A stretch of 64,000 nucleotides of DNA from Ilumatobacteraceae bacterium (GCA_033344875.1 JAWPMO010000001.1:2257595-2321594), one strand, 5' to 3'; numbered from the stretch's first letter, positions 37,686-46,652 are shown. Notes: generated by a model not told the origin, from the letters alone. Numbers and translations are program-made.

Positions 37686-39629
37686 TCAACCGATGACCGA
37701 CGGGGGCTCCCCGTCGGTCACGAACGCCAACTCCTGCACGGCTCGGGTCATCGCCACGTACAGGAGTCGCGCACCGCGCGTCGTCCCGTCGAAGATCTCG
37801 TGCGGGTTGGCCACGACCACCCCGTCGAACTCGAGCCCCTTGACCGCCTCGGGGGCGAACAGCGGGACGTCGTCGTGGCCGAGCTCGTGGACGTGATCGA
37901 CGGCGTCGAGGCCGACCGTCGACAGCGCAGCCCGGATCTCGTCGTGCCGTTCGGGCGGGGCGACCACACCGGTCAACCGATGACGGTGCTTGACCTCGAC
38001 GACGGTCGCGGCCGCGACCGCACCCACCTCGCCCGGGTCGGCGTCGCTCCAGCTCGGCGGAGATCCGTTCAGGCGCACCGAACGACTCGGGGTCGCATCG
38101 ACCCCGGTGTGCGGCAGCAGACGATTGGCCACGCGCAGGATCGGCTCGGGCACGCGATAGCCGATCGTCAGGTCGGCGACCGCGCCGTCGGCCCCCAGGT
38201 GCCGGAACACGTCGTGCCAGCGCTCCTGACCGGCCGGTGTGGTCGACTGCGCCACGTCGCCGACGAGCGTGCACGAGCCGGTCGGGGTCCGGCGTCCGAT
38301 GCACCTCAGCGCGACGGCGGAGTGATCCTGTGCCTCATCGACGACGACGTGCGCGTACGTGAACGGGGTGCCGTTCAACAAGGTGTTCGCCTCGTCGACG
38401 AGGAACTGATCGGCCGGCGTCCAGGCGCGACGCTTTCCGCGCTGCCCCGGCAGGTACCGGTCGACGAGCGTCACCGGCTTCTGGGTCGGCCATGCCTTGT
38501 TGATCGCCGACTTCAGTGCGCTCGCCTCGGTCCACCGATCCTCGCCGCCACAGCGCCGTCGGAGTTCCTGGCGGGCCAGTGCCCGCAGCCGTTCCTTCCG
38601 TTCGTTGATCGGCACCTTGCCGCCCTTCGCCGTGGTGATCCAGCGGGCGACCTCGTCGGCGGTGAAGGTGTGCGTCCGAGCGCCGATCGGGACCCGGACG
38701 TCGTCGTCGGGCGGTTGGATCGTCGACAGCGCCAGCGCCTCGAGTTCGTCGAGACGATCGGCCGAACCCTTCCAGCGGGCGTCGTCGAGATCGTCGGTGC
38801 CGGTCGTGTCGACTCGGGGGATGCAGAGTTCGAGGGCCGTGCACTGCCGGACGCTGCGCTCGCCGAGCGACGGCAGCACGTTGGCGATGTAGTCGAGGAA
38901 CGCCTGGTTCGGTCCGACGACGAGCACACCGTCGCGGGCCAGCCGAGCACGGTGCTCGAACAGCAGGTACGCCGCTCGGTGCAGCGCCACCGCGGTCTTG
39001 CCCGTGCCCGGACCGCCCTGGACGATCAGCGCCTGGTCGATGTCGGAGCGGATCACGATGTCCTGCTCCGCTTGGATCGTGGCGACGATCTCGCGCATCT
39101 CGCCGGACCGCGTCGCGCCGATCTCGGCGAGCACCGGGTCGGGAATCCCCGAGGCGACATCGACGGCGTCCGGGTCGTCGAGCTGTTCGTCGAGGTAGGC
39201 GGTCAGTTCGCCCTCGTCGAGGGTGAAGCGGCGGCGGAACGCCACACCCAGCGGATCGATCGCGGTCGCCCGGTAGAACGGCGCCGAGATCGGCGCACGC
39301 CAGTCGACGACGACCGGGTCGTGACCGTCGTCCTCGATGTGGCGCCGGCCGATGTACCAGCGGTCGACGCCGTCGCCATCGGGCGACGGTTCGTCGATCC
39401 GACCGAAGAACTCGCCGGCGCCGGGCGACCGGAGCGAATCGAGCGCCTCCCACACGGTCATCTCGACGTACTCGGCCGTGATCTCGTCGGCGGACGACTG
39501 CGGGTCGACGTGCTCCAGCCGGGCGATCATGCGATCGCGACAGTGCCGGGCGAACGCGAGCCGATCGCGCTCCGATCCGAGATCGGGGAACGCCTCCGGG
39601 GGCGCGACGGGTGACGGGTCGGACGACAT
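37686..39629 (-). CDS. HelD/HelR-like RNA-polymerase recycling ATPase
   Basis: The 647-residue superfamily-1 protein has a HelD-type N-terminus (a helical arm, then YIGRRHIEDDG and VVDWRAPISAPFYRA), Walker A GGPGTGKTA, Walker B VVDEAQDHS, a VKGLEFDGVVV motif V and YVAMTRA motif VI. Actinobacterial HelD/HelR binds RNA polymerase, removes stalled complexes and can displace rifampicin. No nuclease domain is present, so it is not RecB or UvrD. A TACGGT -10 element ten bases upstream supports the ATG at 39629. Confidence 0.85.
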   Translation of the reverse strand: MSSDPSPVAPPEAFPDLGSERDRLAFARHCRDRMIARLEHVDPQSSADEITAEYVEMTVWEALDSLRSPGAGEFFGRIDEPSPDGDGVDRWYIGRRHIEDDGHDPVVVDWRAPISAPFYRATAIDPLGVAFRRRFTLDEGELTAYLDEQLDDPDAVDVASGIPDPVLAEIGATRSGEMREIVATIQAEQDIVIRSDIDQALIVQGGPGTGKTAVALHRAAYLLFEHRARLARDGVLVVGPNQAFLDYIANVLPSLGERSVRQCTALELCIPRVDTTGTDDLDDARWKGSADRLDELEALALSTIQPPDDDVRVPIGARTHTFTADEVARWITTAKGGKVPINERKERLRALARQELRRRCGGEDRWTEASALKSAINKAWPTQKPVTLVDRYLPGQRGKRRAWTPADQFLVDEANTLLNGTPFTYAHVVVDEAQDHSAVALRCIGRRTPTGSCTLVGDVAQSTTPAGQERWHDVFRHLGADGAVADLTIGYRVPEPILRVANRLLPHTGVDATPSRSVRLNGSPPSWSDADPGEVGAVAAATVVEVKHRHRLTGVVAPPERHDEIRAALSTVGLDAVDHVHELGHDDVPLFAPEAVKGLEFDGVVVANPHEIFDGTTRGARLLYVAMTRAVQELAFVTDGEPPSVIG

Positions 39630-39639
39630 GGGGTCCGTC

Positions 39640-39645
39640 ACCGTA
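39640..39645 (-). promoter_or_regulatory. -10 element of the HelD/HelR-like gene
   Basis: TACGGT on the reverse strand, ten bases before the ATG; no Shine-Dalgarno sequence is apparent. Confidence 0.4.
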
Positions 39646-39731
39646 GCGGCCGGCCCGGTCGCGTCCCACGCCGGTTTCGTCGTCACCGTGACCGATCCGC
39701 CATCATGCGTGCGACCCGAAAGGACACACCC

Positions 39732-40532
39732 ATGGACATCCAACAACTGTTCTCCGTCGAGGGCAAGATCGTGCTCGTGACCGGCGGTTCTCGCGGCATC
39801 GGCGAGATGATCGCGGCCGGCTTCCTGGCCAACGGAGCGAAGGTCTACATCAGTTCCCGCAAGGCCAACGCCTGCCAGGCGACGGCCTTGCGGTTGATGG
39901 AGCGCTTCGGCGGCGAGTGCATCCCCGTCCCAGCGGACCTGTCCGGTCTCGAGGGCGCCCAGGCGGTCGCCGCCGCGATCGGCGAGCACGAGGACCACCT
40001 CGACGTCGTCGTGAACAATGCCGGCCAGGCCTGGGGTGCACCGCTCGAGGAGTTCCCCGAGAAGGGCTGGGACCGGGTGCTGTCGGTCAACGTGAAGGGC
40101 CCCTTCTTCGTGATCCAACAACTCCTGCCGCTGCTCGAGGCGGGCGCGACGGCCGACGACCCGTCGCGAATCGTCAACATCGGCTCGATCGACGGCATCC
40201 GTCCGCCGAGCCTGCAGACGTACTCCTACAGTCCGTCGAAGGCCGCGATCCATGCGATGACCCGCCAGTTGGCGGCCGAACTCGCGCCACGCCACGTCCT
40301 CGTCAACGCGATCGCGCCCGGACCGTTCCCGACCTGGATGCTGTCGACCGGGGTCGGTGGCGGCGGCGACGTCGAGAACACGGATTGGGAGGCCGTCGGC
40401 CAGATGACACCCGTCGGCCGCGTCGGGACGCCCGAAGACATCGCCGGGCTGACGATCTTCCTGTCGAGCCGCGCCGGCGCCTTCACGGTCGGCGAGATCA
40501 TCACCTGCGACGGCGGCATCGTCGTCGGCTGA
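39732..40532 (+). CDS. Short-chain dehydrogenase/reductase
   Basis: The 266-residue SDR has the cofactor motif TGGSRGIG, NNAGQAWG, catalytic Ser in NIGSIDGI, and YSYSPSK with catalytic Tyr and Lys. The closing CDGGIVVG is typical of classical SDRs. GGSRGIG followed later by SSRK suggests NADP(H) preference. The substrate is unknown. It has a GAAAGGA ribosome-binding site and ends in a very strong hairpin, so it is a single-gene transcript. Confidence 0.9.
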   Translation: MDIQQLFSVEGKIVLVTGGSRGIGEMIAAGFLANGAKVYISSRKANACQATALRLMERFGGECIPVPADLSGLEGAQAVAAAIGEHEDHLDVVVNNAGQAWGAPLEEFPEKGWDRVLSVNVKGPFFVIQQLLPLLEAGATADDPSRIVNIGSIDGIRPPSLQTYSYSPSKAAIHAMTRQLAAELAPRHVLVNAIAPGPFPTWMLSTGVGGGGDVENTDWEAVGQMTPVGRVGTPEDIAGLTIFLSSRAGAFTVGEIITCDGGIVVG

Positions 40533-40537
40533 ACTCG

Positions 40538-40572
40538 GCCGTGCCGCACCCGCCACCCGGGTGCGGCACGGC
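40538..40572 (+). terminator. Hairpin terminator after the SDR gene
   Basis: A perfect 15-bp stem (40538-40552 with 40558-40572) and a 5-base loop begin five bases after the stop codon. It also sits just before the ABC transporter start, whose CAGACT -10-like hexamer (40572-40577) touches the stem. Confidence 0.8.
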
Positions 40573-40584
40573 AGACTGTCCGCC

Positions 40585-41355
40585 ATGTCGTTGCCGCCCC
40601 CCGTGGCATATCCGCTCCGCATCAGCGGACTCACGAAGTGGTTCGGCGAAACGCTCGCCCTCGATGAACTCACGCTCGACGTGCCGCCGGGGAGCTGTTT
40701 CGGCCTGGTCGGGCCGAACGGCAGCGGGAAGTCGACGACGTTGCGATCGGTGATCGGGCTCGTCCGGGTCGATCACGGCACGATCGAGGTCGGCGGACAC
40801 GACGTCGTGACCGACCTCCGGGCCGCGCGAGCCGCAACCGGCGTGGTGCTCGATCCGCTCCAACTCTTCGAACGCCTGACCGCGACCGAGTTCCTGCGCA
40901 CGATCGGCGAGCTCCGCGAACTCGACCGCGAGCTGGTCGCCGAGCGCACGACGCAGCTGCTGACGACCCTCCAACTCGCGGCCGATGCCGACCGGCAGAT
41001 CGCCGGCTACAGCCACGGGATGCGCAAGAAGACCTCGCTCGCGGCAGCGCTGCTCCATCGGCCACGCCTCCTGCTGCTCGACGAGCCCTTCGAGGGCGTC
41101 GATCCGGTGTCCGCGAGGACGATGCGTTCGATGCTCGATCGTTTCCGCGACGGCGGGGGCACCGTCGTGCTGTCGAGCCACGTCATGGACCTGGTCGAGC
41201 GACTGTGCGACCACACCGCCGTCATCCACCGGGGGCGGGTCGTCGCGAGCGGGCCGACCGACGCGTTGCGCGACGGCAGGCGACTCGAGGATGCCTTCAT
41301 CGACGTGGTCGGTGCGAGCGAGGTCGATCATGATTCGCTCCCGTGGCTCGGCTGA
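40585..41355 (+). CDS. ABC transporter ATP-binding protein (ABC-2 type)
   Basis: The 256-residue ATPase has Walker A GPNGSGKST, a divergent signature YSHGMRKKTSLA in place of LSGGQ, Walker B LLLLDEPFEGVD and the switch histidine in VLSSHVMD. The SHGM(R/K)KK form is common in ATPases of ABC-2 exporters such as EcsA. Its stop shares TGATG with the permease start, so both subunits are made together. Substrate and direction are unknown, but export is most likely for this class. Confidence 0.92.
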   Translation: MSLPPPVAYPLRISGLTKWFGETLALDELTLDVPPGSCFGLVGPNGSGKSTTLRSVIGLVRVDHGTIEVGGHDVVTDLRAARAATGVVLDPLQLFERLTATEFLRTIGELRELDRELVAERTTQLLTTLQLAADADRQIAGYSHGMRKKTSLAAALLHRPRLLLLDEPFEGVDPVSARTMRSMLDRFRDGGGTVVLSSHVMDLVERLCDHTAVIHRGRVVASGPTDALRDGRRLEDAFIDVVGASEVDHDSLPWLG

Positions 41356-42932
41356 TGCACGGACCGGGCGCGACCTTCATCCGACTGCGGTGGCGACTGT
41401 GGCGTGGGGCGATCCGCCACGGCGGCACCGAACAGGTGGGAGCCGTCGTCGCCACGATCGCGTCGGCGCTGATGGGGTTCGGCGTGGGCACGGCCGTGTT
41501 GATCGCCGGTCGCCGCAGCGACCGGCCGGAGGACCTGGCGGTGCTGTTCTGCTCGCTCGTCCTGGTCGCCGTGGTGGGGTTCGGCATCGTCGCCGGGATC
41601 TCGCAACCGATCGATCCGCGTGTGATCGCCGCCGAGCCGCTGTCGGATCGTGACCGTTCGGTCGGCCTGCTCGCCGCCGCGGCAGCGAGCCCGCCCGGCC
41701 TGGCCGGCATCGCGATCGGTGTCGGTCTCGGAGCCGGCCAGACCCGCTCGGTCGGCCACCTCCCCGTCGTCGTACTGGCCGTGACGGCGTGGTTGATCTC
41801 GCTGCTCCTCGTCGCCCGAACGGCGACCAACCTCCTCGCCATGTTCACCAGTCGCTTCCCTCGTGCCGGCCAACTGGTGGTGGGGTTCGCCGGACTGCTG
41901 TTCTACGGCATGTTCCAGTTCGTGCCGGCGCTGCTCGGCCGGCTCGACACCGGCGGACGCGCTCGCCTCGCCGACGGTCTCGCGTGGACGCCACCCGGGC
42001 AGATCGGCCGGGCCTTCGGCGGCGGCGGAGGAGCGTGGCTGCACATCGCGGCCGGCGGCGCCTGGTTGCCGATCCTCGGCCTGGCCTTCGTGTGGTCGAC
42101 GCGCGAGCTGTCGCTGTCGGTCCGGCGTGCGGGTGGGCTCGACACGGGCAACACCGAACGCGGGTGGATCGGTCGGCTCGCCCGGCGATGGTGCGGCAGC
42201 GGGCCCGACGGCGCGATCGCGTGGCGCAGCATCCTCACCCGGTTCCGCGCCCCACGCACCGCGCTCGAGACCTTCACCGGCGCGGGTGTCGGTATGGCGG
42301 CCGTGCTCGTCCCTGCGGTCGCGCGCGACGGCGCCGGCAGCGGGGCGGTGCTCGTCGGCGGCGCCGTGCAGCTCGCCGTGCTGTTCATGTCGGGCAACAG
42401 CTTCGGGAGCGACGGCCCGGCGCTGACCCACGAGTTGTTGACGGGGACCGACCCGGGCGCGCTCGTCAGGGGCAAGGCGCGCAGCATCGCGATCGTGGCG
42501 TCGCCGCTGGCGCTGCTCGGCCCACTCGCAGCGGCCGCGGCCACCGGCGAGTGGCGATACCTGGTGGCGGGTGTCGGCGTCGGCATCGGCGGGTTGCTGG
42601 CGGGCACCGGCGCCGCCGTGGTCCAGTCGGCACTCGTGCCGATCGCGATCCCCGAGTCGGACAACCCGTTCGCCGGTGGCGAGTCCGGCAAGGGGATGAT
42701 CGCGGCGATGCTGCTCGGCGCGGTGCTGGCATGTCTCGCCGTCGTGACCGTTCCGGTCGCGCTGGCGCTGTTCTGGGCGACCGACCGAGGTCGCGTCGGC
42801 CTCGTCACGTTGTTCGGCGCGCTCACCGTCGTGGTGGGCTGGTCGATCCTGCGCCTCGGTGTCCGCATCGCCACCGCGAGGCTCACCGGTCGGCAACCCG
42901 AGTTCATCAGCGCTGTCACTCCGGCACGCTGA
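41355..42932 (+). CDS. ABC transporter permease-like membrane protein
   Basis: The 525-residue protein has about ten to twelve hydrophobic helices grouped in two halves, joined by a soluble loop (RRAGGLDTGNTERGW to LTRFRAPRTALE). It is the membrane partner of the preceding ATPase. The start is taken at ATG 41355 (TGATG junction); a GTG four codons upstream is also in frame. No fused ATPase or extracellular domain is present. Confidence 0.85.
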   Translation: MHGPGATFIRLRWRLWRGAIRHGGTEQVGAVVATIASALMGFGVGTAVLIAGRRSDRPEDLAVLFCSLVLVAVVGFGIVAGISQPIDPRVIAAEPLSDRDRSVGLLAAAAASPPGLAGIAIGVGLGAGQTRSVGHLPVVVLAVTAWLISLLLVARTATNLLAMFTSRFPRAGQLVVGFAGLLFYGMFQFVPALLGRLDTGGRARLADGLAWTPPGQIGRAFGGGGGAWLHIAAGGAWLPILGLAFVWSTRELSLSVRRAGGLDTGNTERGWIGRLARRWCGSGPDGAIAWRSILTRFRAPRTALETFTGAGVGMAAVLVPAVARDGAGSGAVLVGGAVQLAVLFMSGNSFGSDGPALTHELLTGTDPGALVRGKARSIAIVASPLALLGPLAAAAATGEWRYLVAGVGVGIGGLLAGTGAAVVQSALVPIAIPESDNPFAGGESGKGMIAAMLLGAVLACLAVVTVPVALALFWATDRGRVGLVTLFGALTVVVGWSILRLGVRIATARLTGRQPEFISAVTPAR

Positions 42933-42940
42933 GTGGCGGC

Positions 42941-42946
42941 TACGCT
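42941..42946 (+). promoter_or_regulatory. Leaderless -10 element of the 130-residue membrane protein
   Basis: TACGCT lies seven bases before GTG 42954, pointing to this codon rather than GTG 42933 as the start. Confidence 0.5.
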
Positions 42947-42953
42947 GTCGAGC

Positions 42954-43346
42954 GTGGTCTGGGTGATCGGTCTCGTGGTGCTGGTCGTCGCGGTCGCGCT
43001 CGTTGCGATCGTGCTCCGACGTCGCTCCGCGTCCGGCACCCGCCCGGCGGCACCCGCTGCCGCAACCGTCGCCGCGCCACCGCCCGACGTCCCCATGACC
43101 GACCTCGAAGCTGCCCTCGCCAAGGTCACCGACCGCACGGGTCGTCCGATCCGCGACCACATCGACGCCGAGACACAGCACGTCGACGACCTCCGTGTGC
43201 CCGACGACACCGGGCCCCTGCTCCGCCGCGCGCTCGATCACGTCGAACAGCACCATCCCGAACAGTCCCACCCCGAAGAGCCCGGTGCCGAACCGTCCGG
43301 CACTGCCGACGCCGCCACCGATCGCGCGGCACGCGACGCCGACTGA
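42954..43346 (+). CDS. Small membrane-anchored hypothetical protein, 130 residues
   Basis: An N-terminal transmembrane helix (VWVIGLVVLVVAVALVAIVL) is followed by RRR, an Ala/Pro-rich spacer, a short helical region (TDLEAALAKVTDRTGRPIRDHIDAETQ) and an acidic low-complexity tail. I do not recognise it. GTG 42933, directly after the permease stop, would add seven residues, but the promoter position favours 42954, which puts the helix at the very N-terminus. It lies 68 bases upstream of mftA on the same strand. Confidence 0.6.
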   Translation: MVWVIGLVVLVVAVALVAIVLRRRSASGTRPAAPAAATVAAPPPDVPMTDLEAALAKVTDRTGRPIRDHIDAETQHVDDLRVPDDTGPLLRRALDHVEQHHPEQSHPEEPGAEPSGTADAATDRAARDAD

Positions 43347-43402
43347 CCAACCGCCGACGCACCCCGGTGGGGGCGGGTACCGGCCGGGTTCGGCGTGCGC
43401 AG

Positions 43403-43408
43403 TACGCT
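43403..43408 (+). promoter_or_regulatory. Leaderless -10 element of mftABC
   Basis: TACGCT ends six bases before the mftA ATG at 43415. The cofactor-precursor operon would therefore start at or next to the mftA start codon. Confidence 0.55.
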
Positions 43409-43414
43409 GGGCCC

Positions 43415-43537
43415 ATGGACCAGGACACCACCGCCCACGAGGCCGACGACGGCAGCTCCGTCACGGCCGACGCGCCCGAGGCCGAAGAACTGTTGATCGA
43501 GGAGATCTCGATCGACGGCATGTGCGGCGTGTACTGA
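43415..43537 (+). CDS. mftA: Mycofactocin precursor peptide
   Basis: This 40-residue acidic peptide ends in ISIDGMCGVY, the diagnostic mycofactocin C-terminus. MftC decarboxylates and cross-links the final Val-Tyr, and the dipeptide is later cut free. The leader (EELLIEE just before the core) is the part bound by MftB. The stop is four bases before the mftB start, so mftA, mftB and mftC form one unit. The motif is intact, so the peptide should be functional. Confidence 0.96.
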   Translation: MDQDTTAHEADDGSSVTADAPEAEELLIEEISIDGMCGVY

Positions 43538-43541
43538 GCGC

Positions 43542-43829
43542 ATGGCGACGCTCGAGGCGACCACACTCGCGGAGCGCTCTCTCGAACTCCACCCTCAGGT
43601 GGCACTGCGGCCCGAACCCTTCGGTGCCCTCGCGTACCACTACGACACACGCCGGCTCATCTTCCTGAAGCACCCCGACGTCGTCCGGGTCGTGCGAGCG
43701 CTCGCCGATCACCCATCGGTCGCCGCGACGCTCGACGCGTGCGACGTCGCCGGCGAACGCCGGCCGGCATTCGAACGTGCGCTGGCCTCGCTCCTCGCAT
43801 CGGAGATCCTGCATGACCGCCCTCGTTGA
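43542..43829 (+). CDS. mftB: Mycofactocin peptide chaperone (RRE protein)
   Basis: The 95-residue protein matches MftB in size and pattern: LHPQVALRPEPFGALAYHYDTRRLIFL followed by a winged-helix-like half (VVRVVRALADHPSVAATL). It presents MftA to the radical SAM enzyme MftC. The gene overlaps mftC by 17 bases. Confidence 0.93.
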   Translation: MATLEATTLAERSLELHPQVALRPEPFGALAYHYDTRRLIFLKHPDVVRVVRALADHPSVAATLDACDVAGERRPAFERALASLLASEILHDRPR

Positions 43830-44958
43830 ACAACTCAAGACCGGCCTCGACGCACCCATCTGTCTCACCTGGGAGCTGACCTACGCCTGCAACCTCGAGT
43901 GCGTCCACTGTCTGAGCTCGTCGGGACGACGCGACCCACGCGAGCTGTCCACCGACGAGGCCAAGGCGGTGCTCGACGAGCTGCACGACCTCCAGGTGTT
44001 CTACATCAACATCGGTGGTGGCGAGCCGATGATCCGTCGTGACTTCTTCGAGCTGGTCGAGTACTCGATCAGCAAGGGCGTCGGCGTCAAGTTCTCGACC
44101 AACGGCGCGTTCATCGACGCCGAGAAGGCCCGGCGCCTGGCGGCCATGGACTATCTCGACGTCCAGATCAGCCTCGACGGCACCGACGCCGTCACCAACG
44201 ACGCCGTGCGCGGCGACGGTTCGTACGCGACCGCGATCCGTGCGATGGACCACCTGCGCGACGCCGGCTTCGTCGAGCGCAACGGGCCGTTCAAGATCTC
44301 GGTGGTCGTCACCCGCCACAACGTCGGCCAGCTCGACGAGTTCAAGGCGCTCGCCGACGCCTACGGCGCCCAACTCCGGATCACCCGCCTTCGTCCGTCG
44401 GGCCGCGGCGCCGACAGCTGGCACGATCTCCACCCCACCAACGCCCAGCAGCGTCAGATCTACGAGTGGCTGCTGCTGCACGGCGAACAGGTGCTCACCG
44501 GCGACTCGTTCTTCCATCTCAACGCGCTCGGCGACGAGAACCTCCCGGGGCTCAACCTGTGCGGCGCCGGTCGCGTCGTCTGCCTGATCGACCCGATCGG
44601 CGACGTCTACGCCTGTCCATTCGTGATCCACGACGAGTTCCGGGCGGGCAACGTCCGAGACACCGGCGGGTTCAGCCGTGTGTGGAAACACAGCGATCTG
44701 TTCCGCGACCTGCGCGAACCCCAGTCGGCCGGAGCGTGCGCCTCGTGTGGTTCGTTCGATGCCTGCCAGGGCGGCTGCATGGCCGCCAAGTTCTTCACCG
44801 GCATCCCGCTCGACGGTCCCGACCCCGAGTGCGTCAGCGGTCACGGCGAGCTCGCCCTCGCGCACGTCGGCGACGGGTCCGCCCCGCGCCCGATGATGGA
44901 CCACTCCAAGCGGACCTCCCCCGTCACGCCCACCCCCGTCGCACTCGGCAGGAAGTAA
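43813..44958 (+). CDS. mftC: Mycofactocin radical SAM maturase
   Basis: The 381-residue protein has the radical SAM triad Cys26-x3-Cys30-x2-Cys33 in TYACNLECVHC, the SAM-binding NIGGGEPM loop, and a SPASM domain for two auxiliary clusters (LCGAGRVVCLIDPIGDVYACPF, then CASCGSFDACQGGC). It oxidatively decarboxylates the last Tyr of MftA and forms the Val-Tyr carbon-carbon bond. The ATG overlaps the end of mftB. plsY follows nine bases after the TAA stop, in the place where mftD usually lies. Confidence 0.96.
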   Translation: MTALVEQLKTGLDAPICLTWELTYACNLECVHCLSSSGRRDPRELSTDEAKAVLDELHDLQVFYINIGGGEPMIRRDFFELVEYSISKGVGVKFSTNGAFIDAEKARRLAAMDYLDVQISLDGTDAVTNDAVRGDGSYATAIRAMDHLRDAGFVERNGPFKISVVVTRHNVGQLDEFKALADAYGAQLRITRLRPSGRGADSWHDLHPTNAQQRQIYEWLLLHGEQVLTGDSFFHLNALGDENLPGLNLCGAGRVVCLIDPIGDVYACPFVIHDEFRAGNVRDTGGFSRVWKHSDLFRDLREPQSAGACASCGSFDACQGGCMAAKFFTGIPLDGPDPECVSGHGELALAHVGDGSAPRPMMDHSKRTSPVTPTPVALGRK

Positions 44959-44967
44959 GCCACCGAG

Positions 44968-45540
44968 ATGTGGTGGTTGCTGGTGCCACTGGCCTATCTG
45001 GTCGGCACCTTCCCGAGTGCGACGCTCGTCGCCTCGGCGAACGGCATCGACATCCGACAGGTCGGGTCGGGCAACCCGGGCGCGTCGAACGTCACCAGGG
45101 TGCTCGGTTGGCGCCGTGGCATGTGGGTGTTCGTCCTCGACGCGGCGAAGGGTGCGCTGACCGCAGGGGCCGGGTTGCTCGTCGCGGGCCGTCCGGCCGG
45201 GTACGTGCTCGGTGGCGCCGCCGTCATCGGTCACGTGTTCCCGGTGTGGAACCGCTTCCGCGGCGGCAAGGGGGTGGCGACCGGCGGCGGCATCTTCGCC
45301 TCGCTGTCTCCGCTGGTGTTCGCCCTCCTCGTCGCGCTCTGGTTCCTCATCTCGAGGGCGACCAAGACCGCCTCACTGGCCTCGCTCGTGATCGTCATCC
45401 TCCTCCCGATCGGCGTGGGCATCGTGCGTCAGGAGCTGTGGGAGGTGATCGCGACCATCGCCGTCAGCACGCTCGTGATGGCGAGACACCTCGGCAACAT
45501 CAAGCGGCTGGTCACCCGCCGCGAGCACGCGATCGGCTAA
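44968..45540 (+). CDS. plsY: Glycerol-3-phosphate acyltransferase PlsY-like
   Basis: The 190-residue membrane protein has about five helices and the three PlsY motifs: GSGNPGASN, the GGKGVAT loop within GHVFPVWNRFRGGKG, and ARHLGNIKRL near the end. It should transfer an acyl group from acyl-phosphate to glycerol 3-phosphate. Its placement nine bases after mftC, on the same strand, implies co-transcription with mycofactocin genes, which is not the usual context. It is convergent with a kinase-like gene 12 bases downstream. Confidence 0.9.
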   Translation: MWWLLVPLAYLVGTFPSATLVASANGIDIRQVGSGNPGASNVTRVLGWRRGMWVFVLDAAKGALTAGAGLLVAGRPAGYVLGGAAVIGHVFPVWNRFRGGKGVATGGGIFASLSPLVFALLVALWFLISRATKTASLASLVIVILLPIGVGIVRQELWEVIATIAVSTLVMARHLGNIKRLVTRREHAIG

Positions 45541-45552
45541 CGGCGGTCCCGG

Positions 45553-46614
45553 TCAGAACAGCGCCCGCAGGAGCGGCGTGAGATCGAGTTCGTCGAGCGC
45601 CGGCAGTTGCACGTCGACGGCGTCGTGGAGCAGGTGCTGCCAGAACTCGTACCGGAAGAAGTGACGGCCCTCGCGCACCACGTAGTTCAGGAGGAAGAAG
45701 CGGTACGCCTCGCCGAGGAACCGCACCTCGCCCTCGGTCAGCGGGAAGGCATCGTGGTACGCCTTGAGGAACATCTGGAAACGCGGTTCGAGCAGGGTGT
45801 GCGAGCCGTACGTGAAGACCGAACGGTCGCCGGTCCGGGACGACACTCGCGAGAGGAAGTAGAAGTCGAGGAGGCGCGACTCGAGACGGAACCAGTCGTA
45901 GTCCCATCGGGAGAACATCCGGAAGGAGTCGGGATCGGCCGGATCGGTCTCGACCGAGAAGTTCCCCAGGTTCCAGTCGACGAGCACCGGGATCTTCGGC
46001 CAGTAGTCGTACCCCGACTCGTGGATCGTCGTGAGCAACCGGTGAGTGTGCCGTCGCACCAGGTCGATCCGGCTGCGATCGAGGCCGAAATGGTCACGGG
46101 CGTTGCGCGACCCGAGCATCTCGAACAGGTTGACGGCGTCGCTCTTCGCCGTCTTCGACGGGGCGGGGATCATCCGCGACACGCTCGTACACGCGCGGTG
46201 GAAACGCCCGATCTCGCCCCCGAGTCGCTGCACCTGCCCCGAGGTGAGCACCTTCGGCAGGCGGTCGCGCATCTCGACCTCTTCGTAGAAGACGACCCAC
46301 ATCTCGCCGTCGTAGTAGAGGTACGGGCGACCGTCGAGCGTGAGCGCGTTGGCCATGAAGTCCTCGTACGGTCCACCGTGCAGCAGCTGGTTGGTGCGGT
46401 GCAGCCGGTCGTGGTCCTCGGCGAAGAGGAAGAACGACCCGTAGCTCGACGACTTGGCGATCACCGACGAACCGTCGTCGAGACTCAGCCGGTAGACGCG
46501 GTTGGTCGACACCATCGCGCTGAGTTCGTCGGTCGCGGCGACCCGACGATCGTCGCCGAAATCGTCCCACGCGGCGGCGATGACGTCGCGATGTCGAGCG
46601 TCGAGGAGGTCCAC
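45553..46614 (-). CDS. APH/choline-kinase-fold protein inside the mycofactocin locus
   Basis: The 353-residue protein reads like a protein-kinase-like phosphotransferase: an N-lobe with RVYRLSLDDGSSVIAKSSS (candidate nucleotide-binding Lys), then IGRFHRACTS, and a C-lobe with VDWNLGNF, where Asp213 and Asn218 match the catalytic Asp and Asn of the Brenner motif (normally HGDxxxxN), and DYDW (Asp238/Asp240) as the metal-binding acidic motif. The usual His-Gly before the catalytic Asp is Leu-Val. Substrate unknown. Start GTG 46614 is divergent from mftE, 52 bases away. Confidence 0.75.
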   Translation of the reverse strand: MDLLDARHRDVIAAAWDDFGDDRRVAATDELSAMVSTNRVYRLSLDDGSSVIAKSSSYGSFFLFAEDHDRLHRTNQLLHGGPYEDFMANALTLDGRPYLYYDGEMWVVFYEEVEMRDRLPKVLTSGQVQRLGGEIGRFHRACTSVSRMIPAPSKTAKSDAVNLFEMLGSRNARDHFGLDRSRIDLVRRHTHRLLTTIHESGYDYWPKIPVLVDWNLGNFSVETDPADPDSFRMFSRWDYDWFRLESRLLDFYFLSRVSSRTGDRSVFTYGSHTLLEPRFQMFLKAYHDAFPLTEGEVRFLGEAYRFFLLNYVVREGRHFFRYEFWQHLLHDAVDVQLPALDELDLTPLLRALF

Positions 46615-46652
46615 GGTCCAAGCCTCGCACACGGGATCGCTCGCCCCATCGC

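Noticed and set aside
37686-39629. Superfamily-1 protein as UvrD or RecB helicase
   Set aside because: The N-terminal HelD-type region and missing helicase subdomain spacing fit the RNA-polymerase recycling family.
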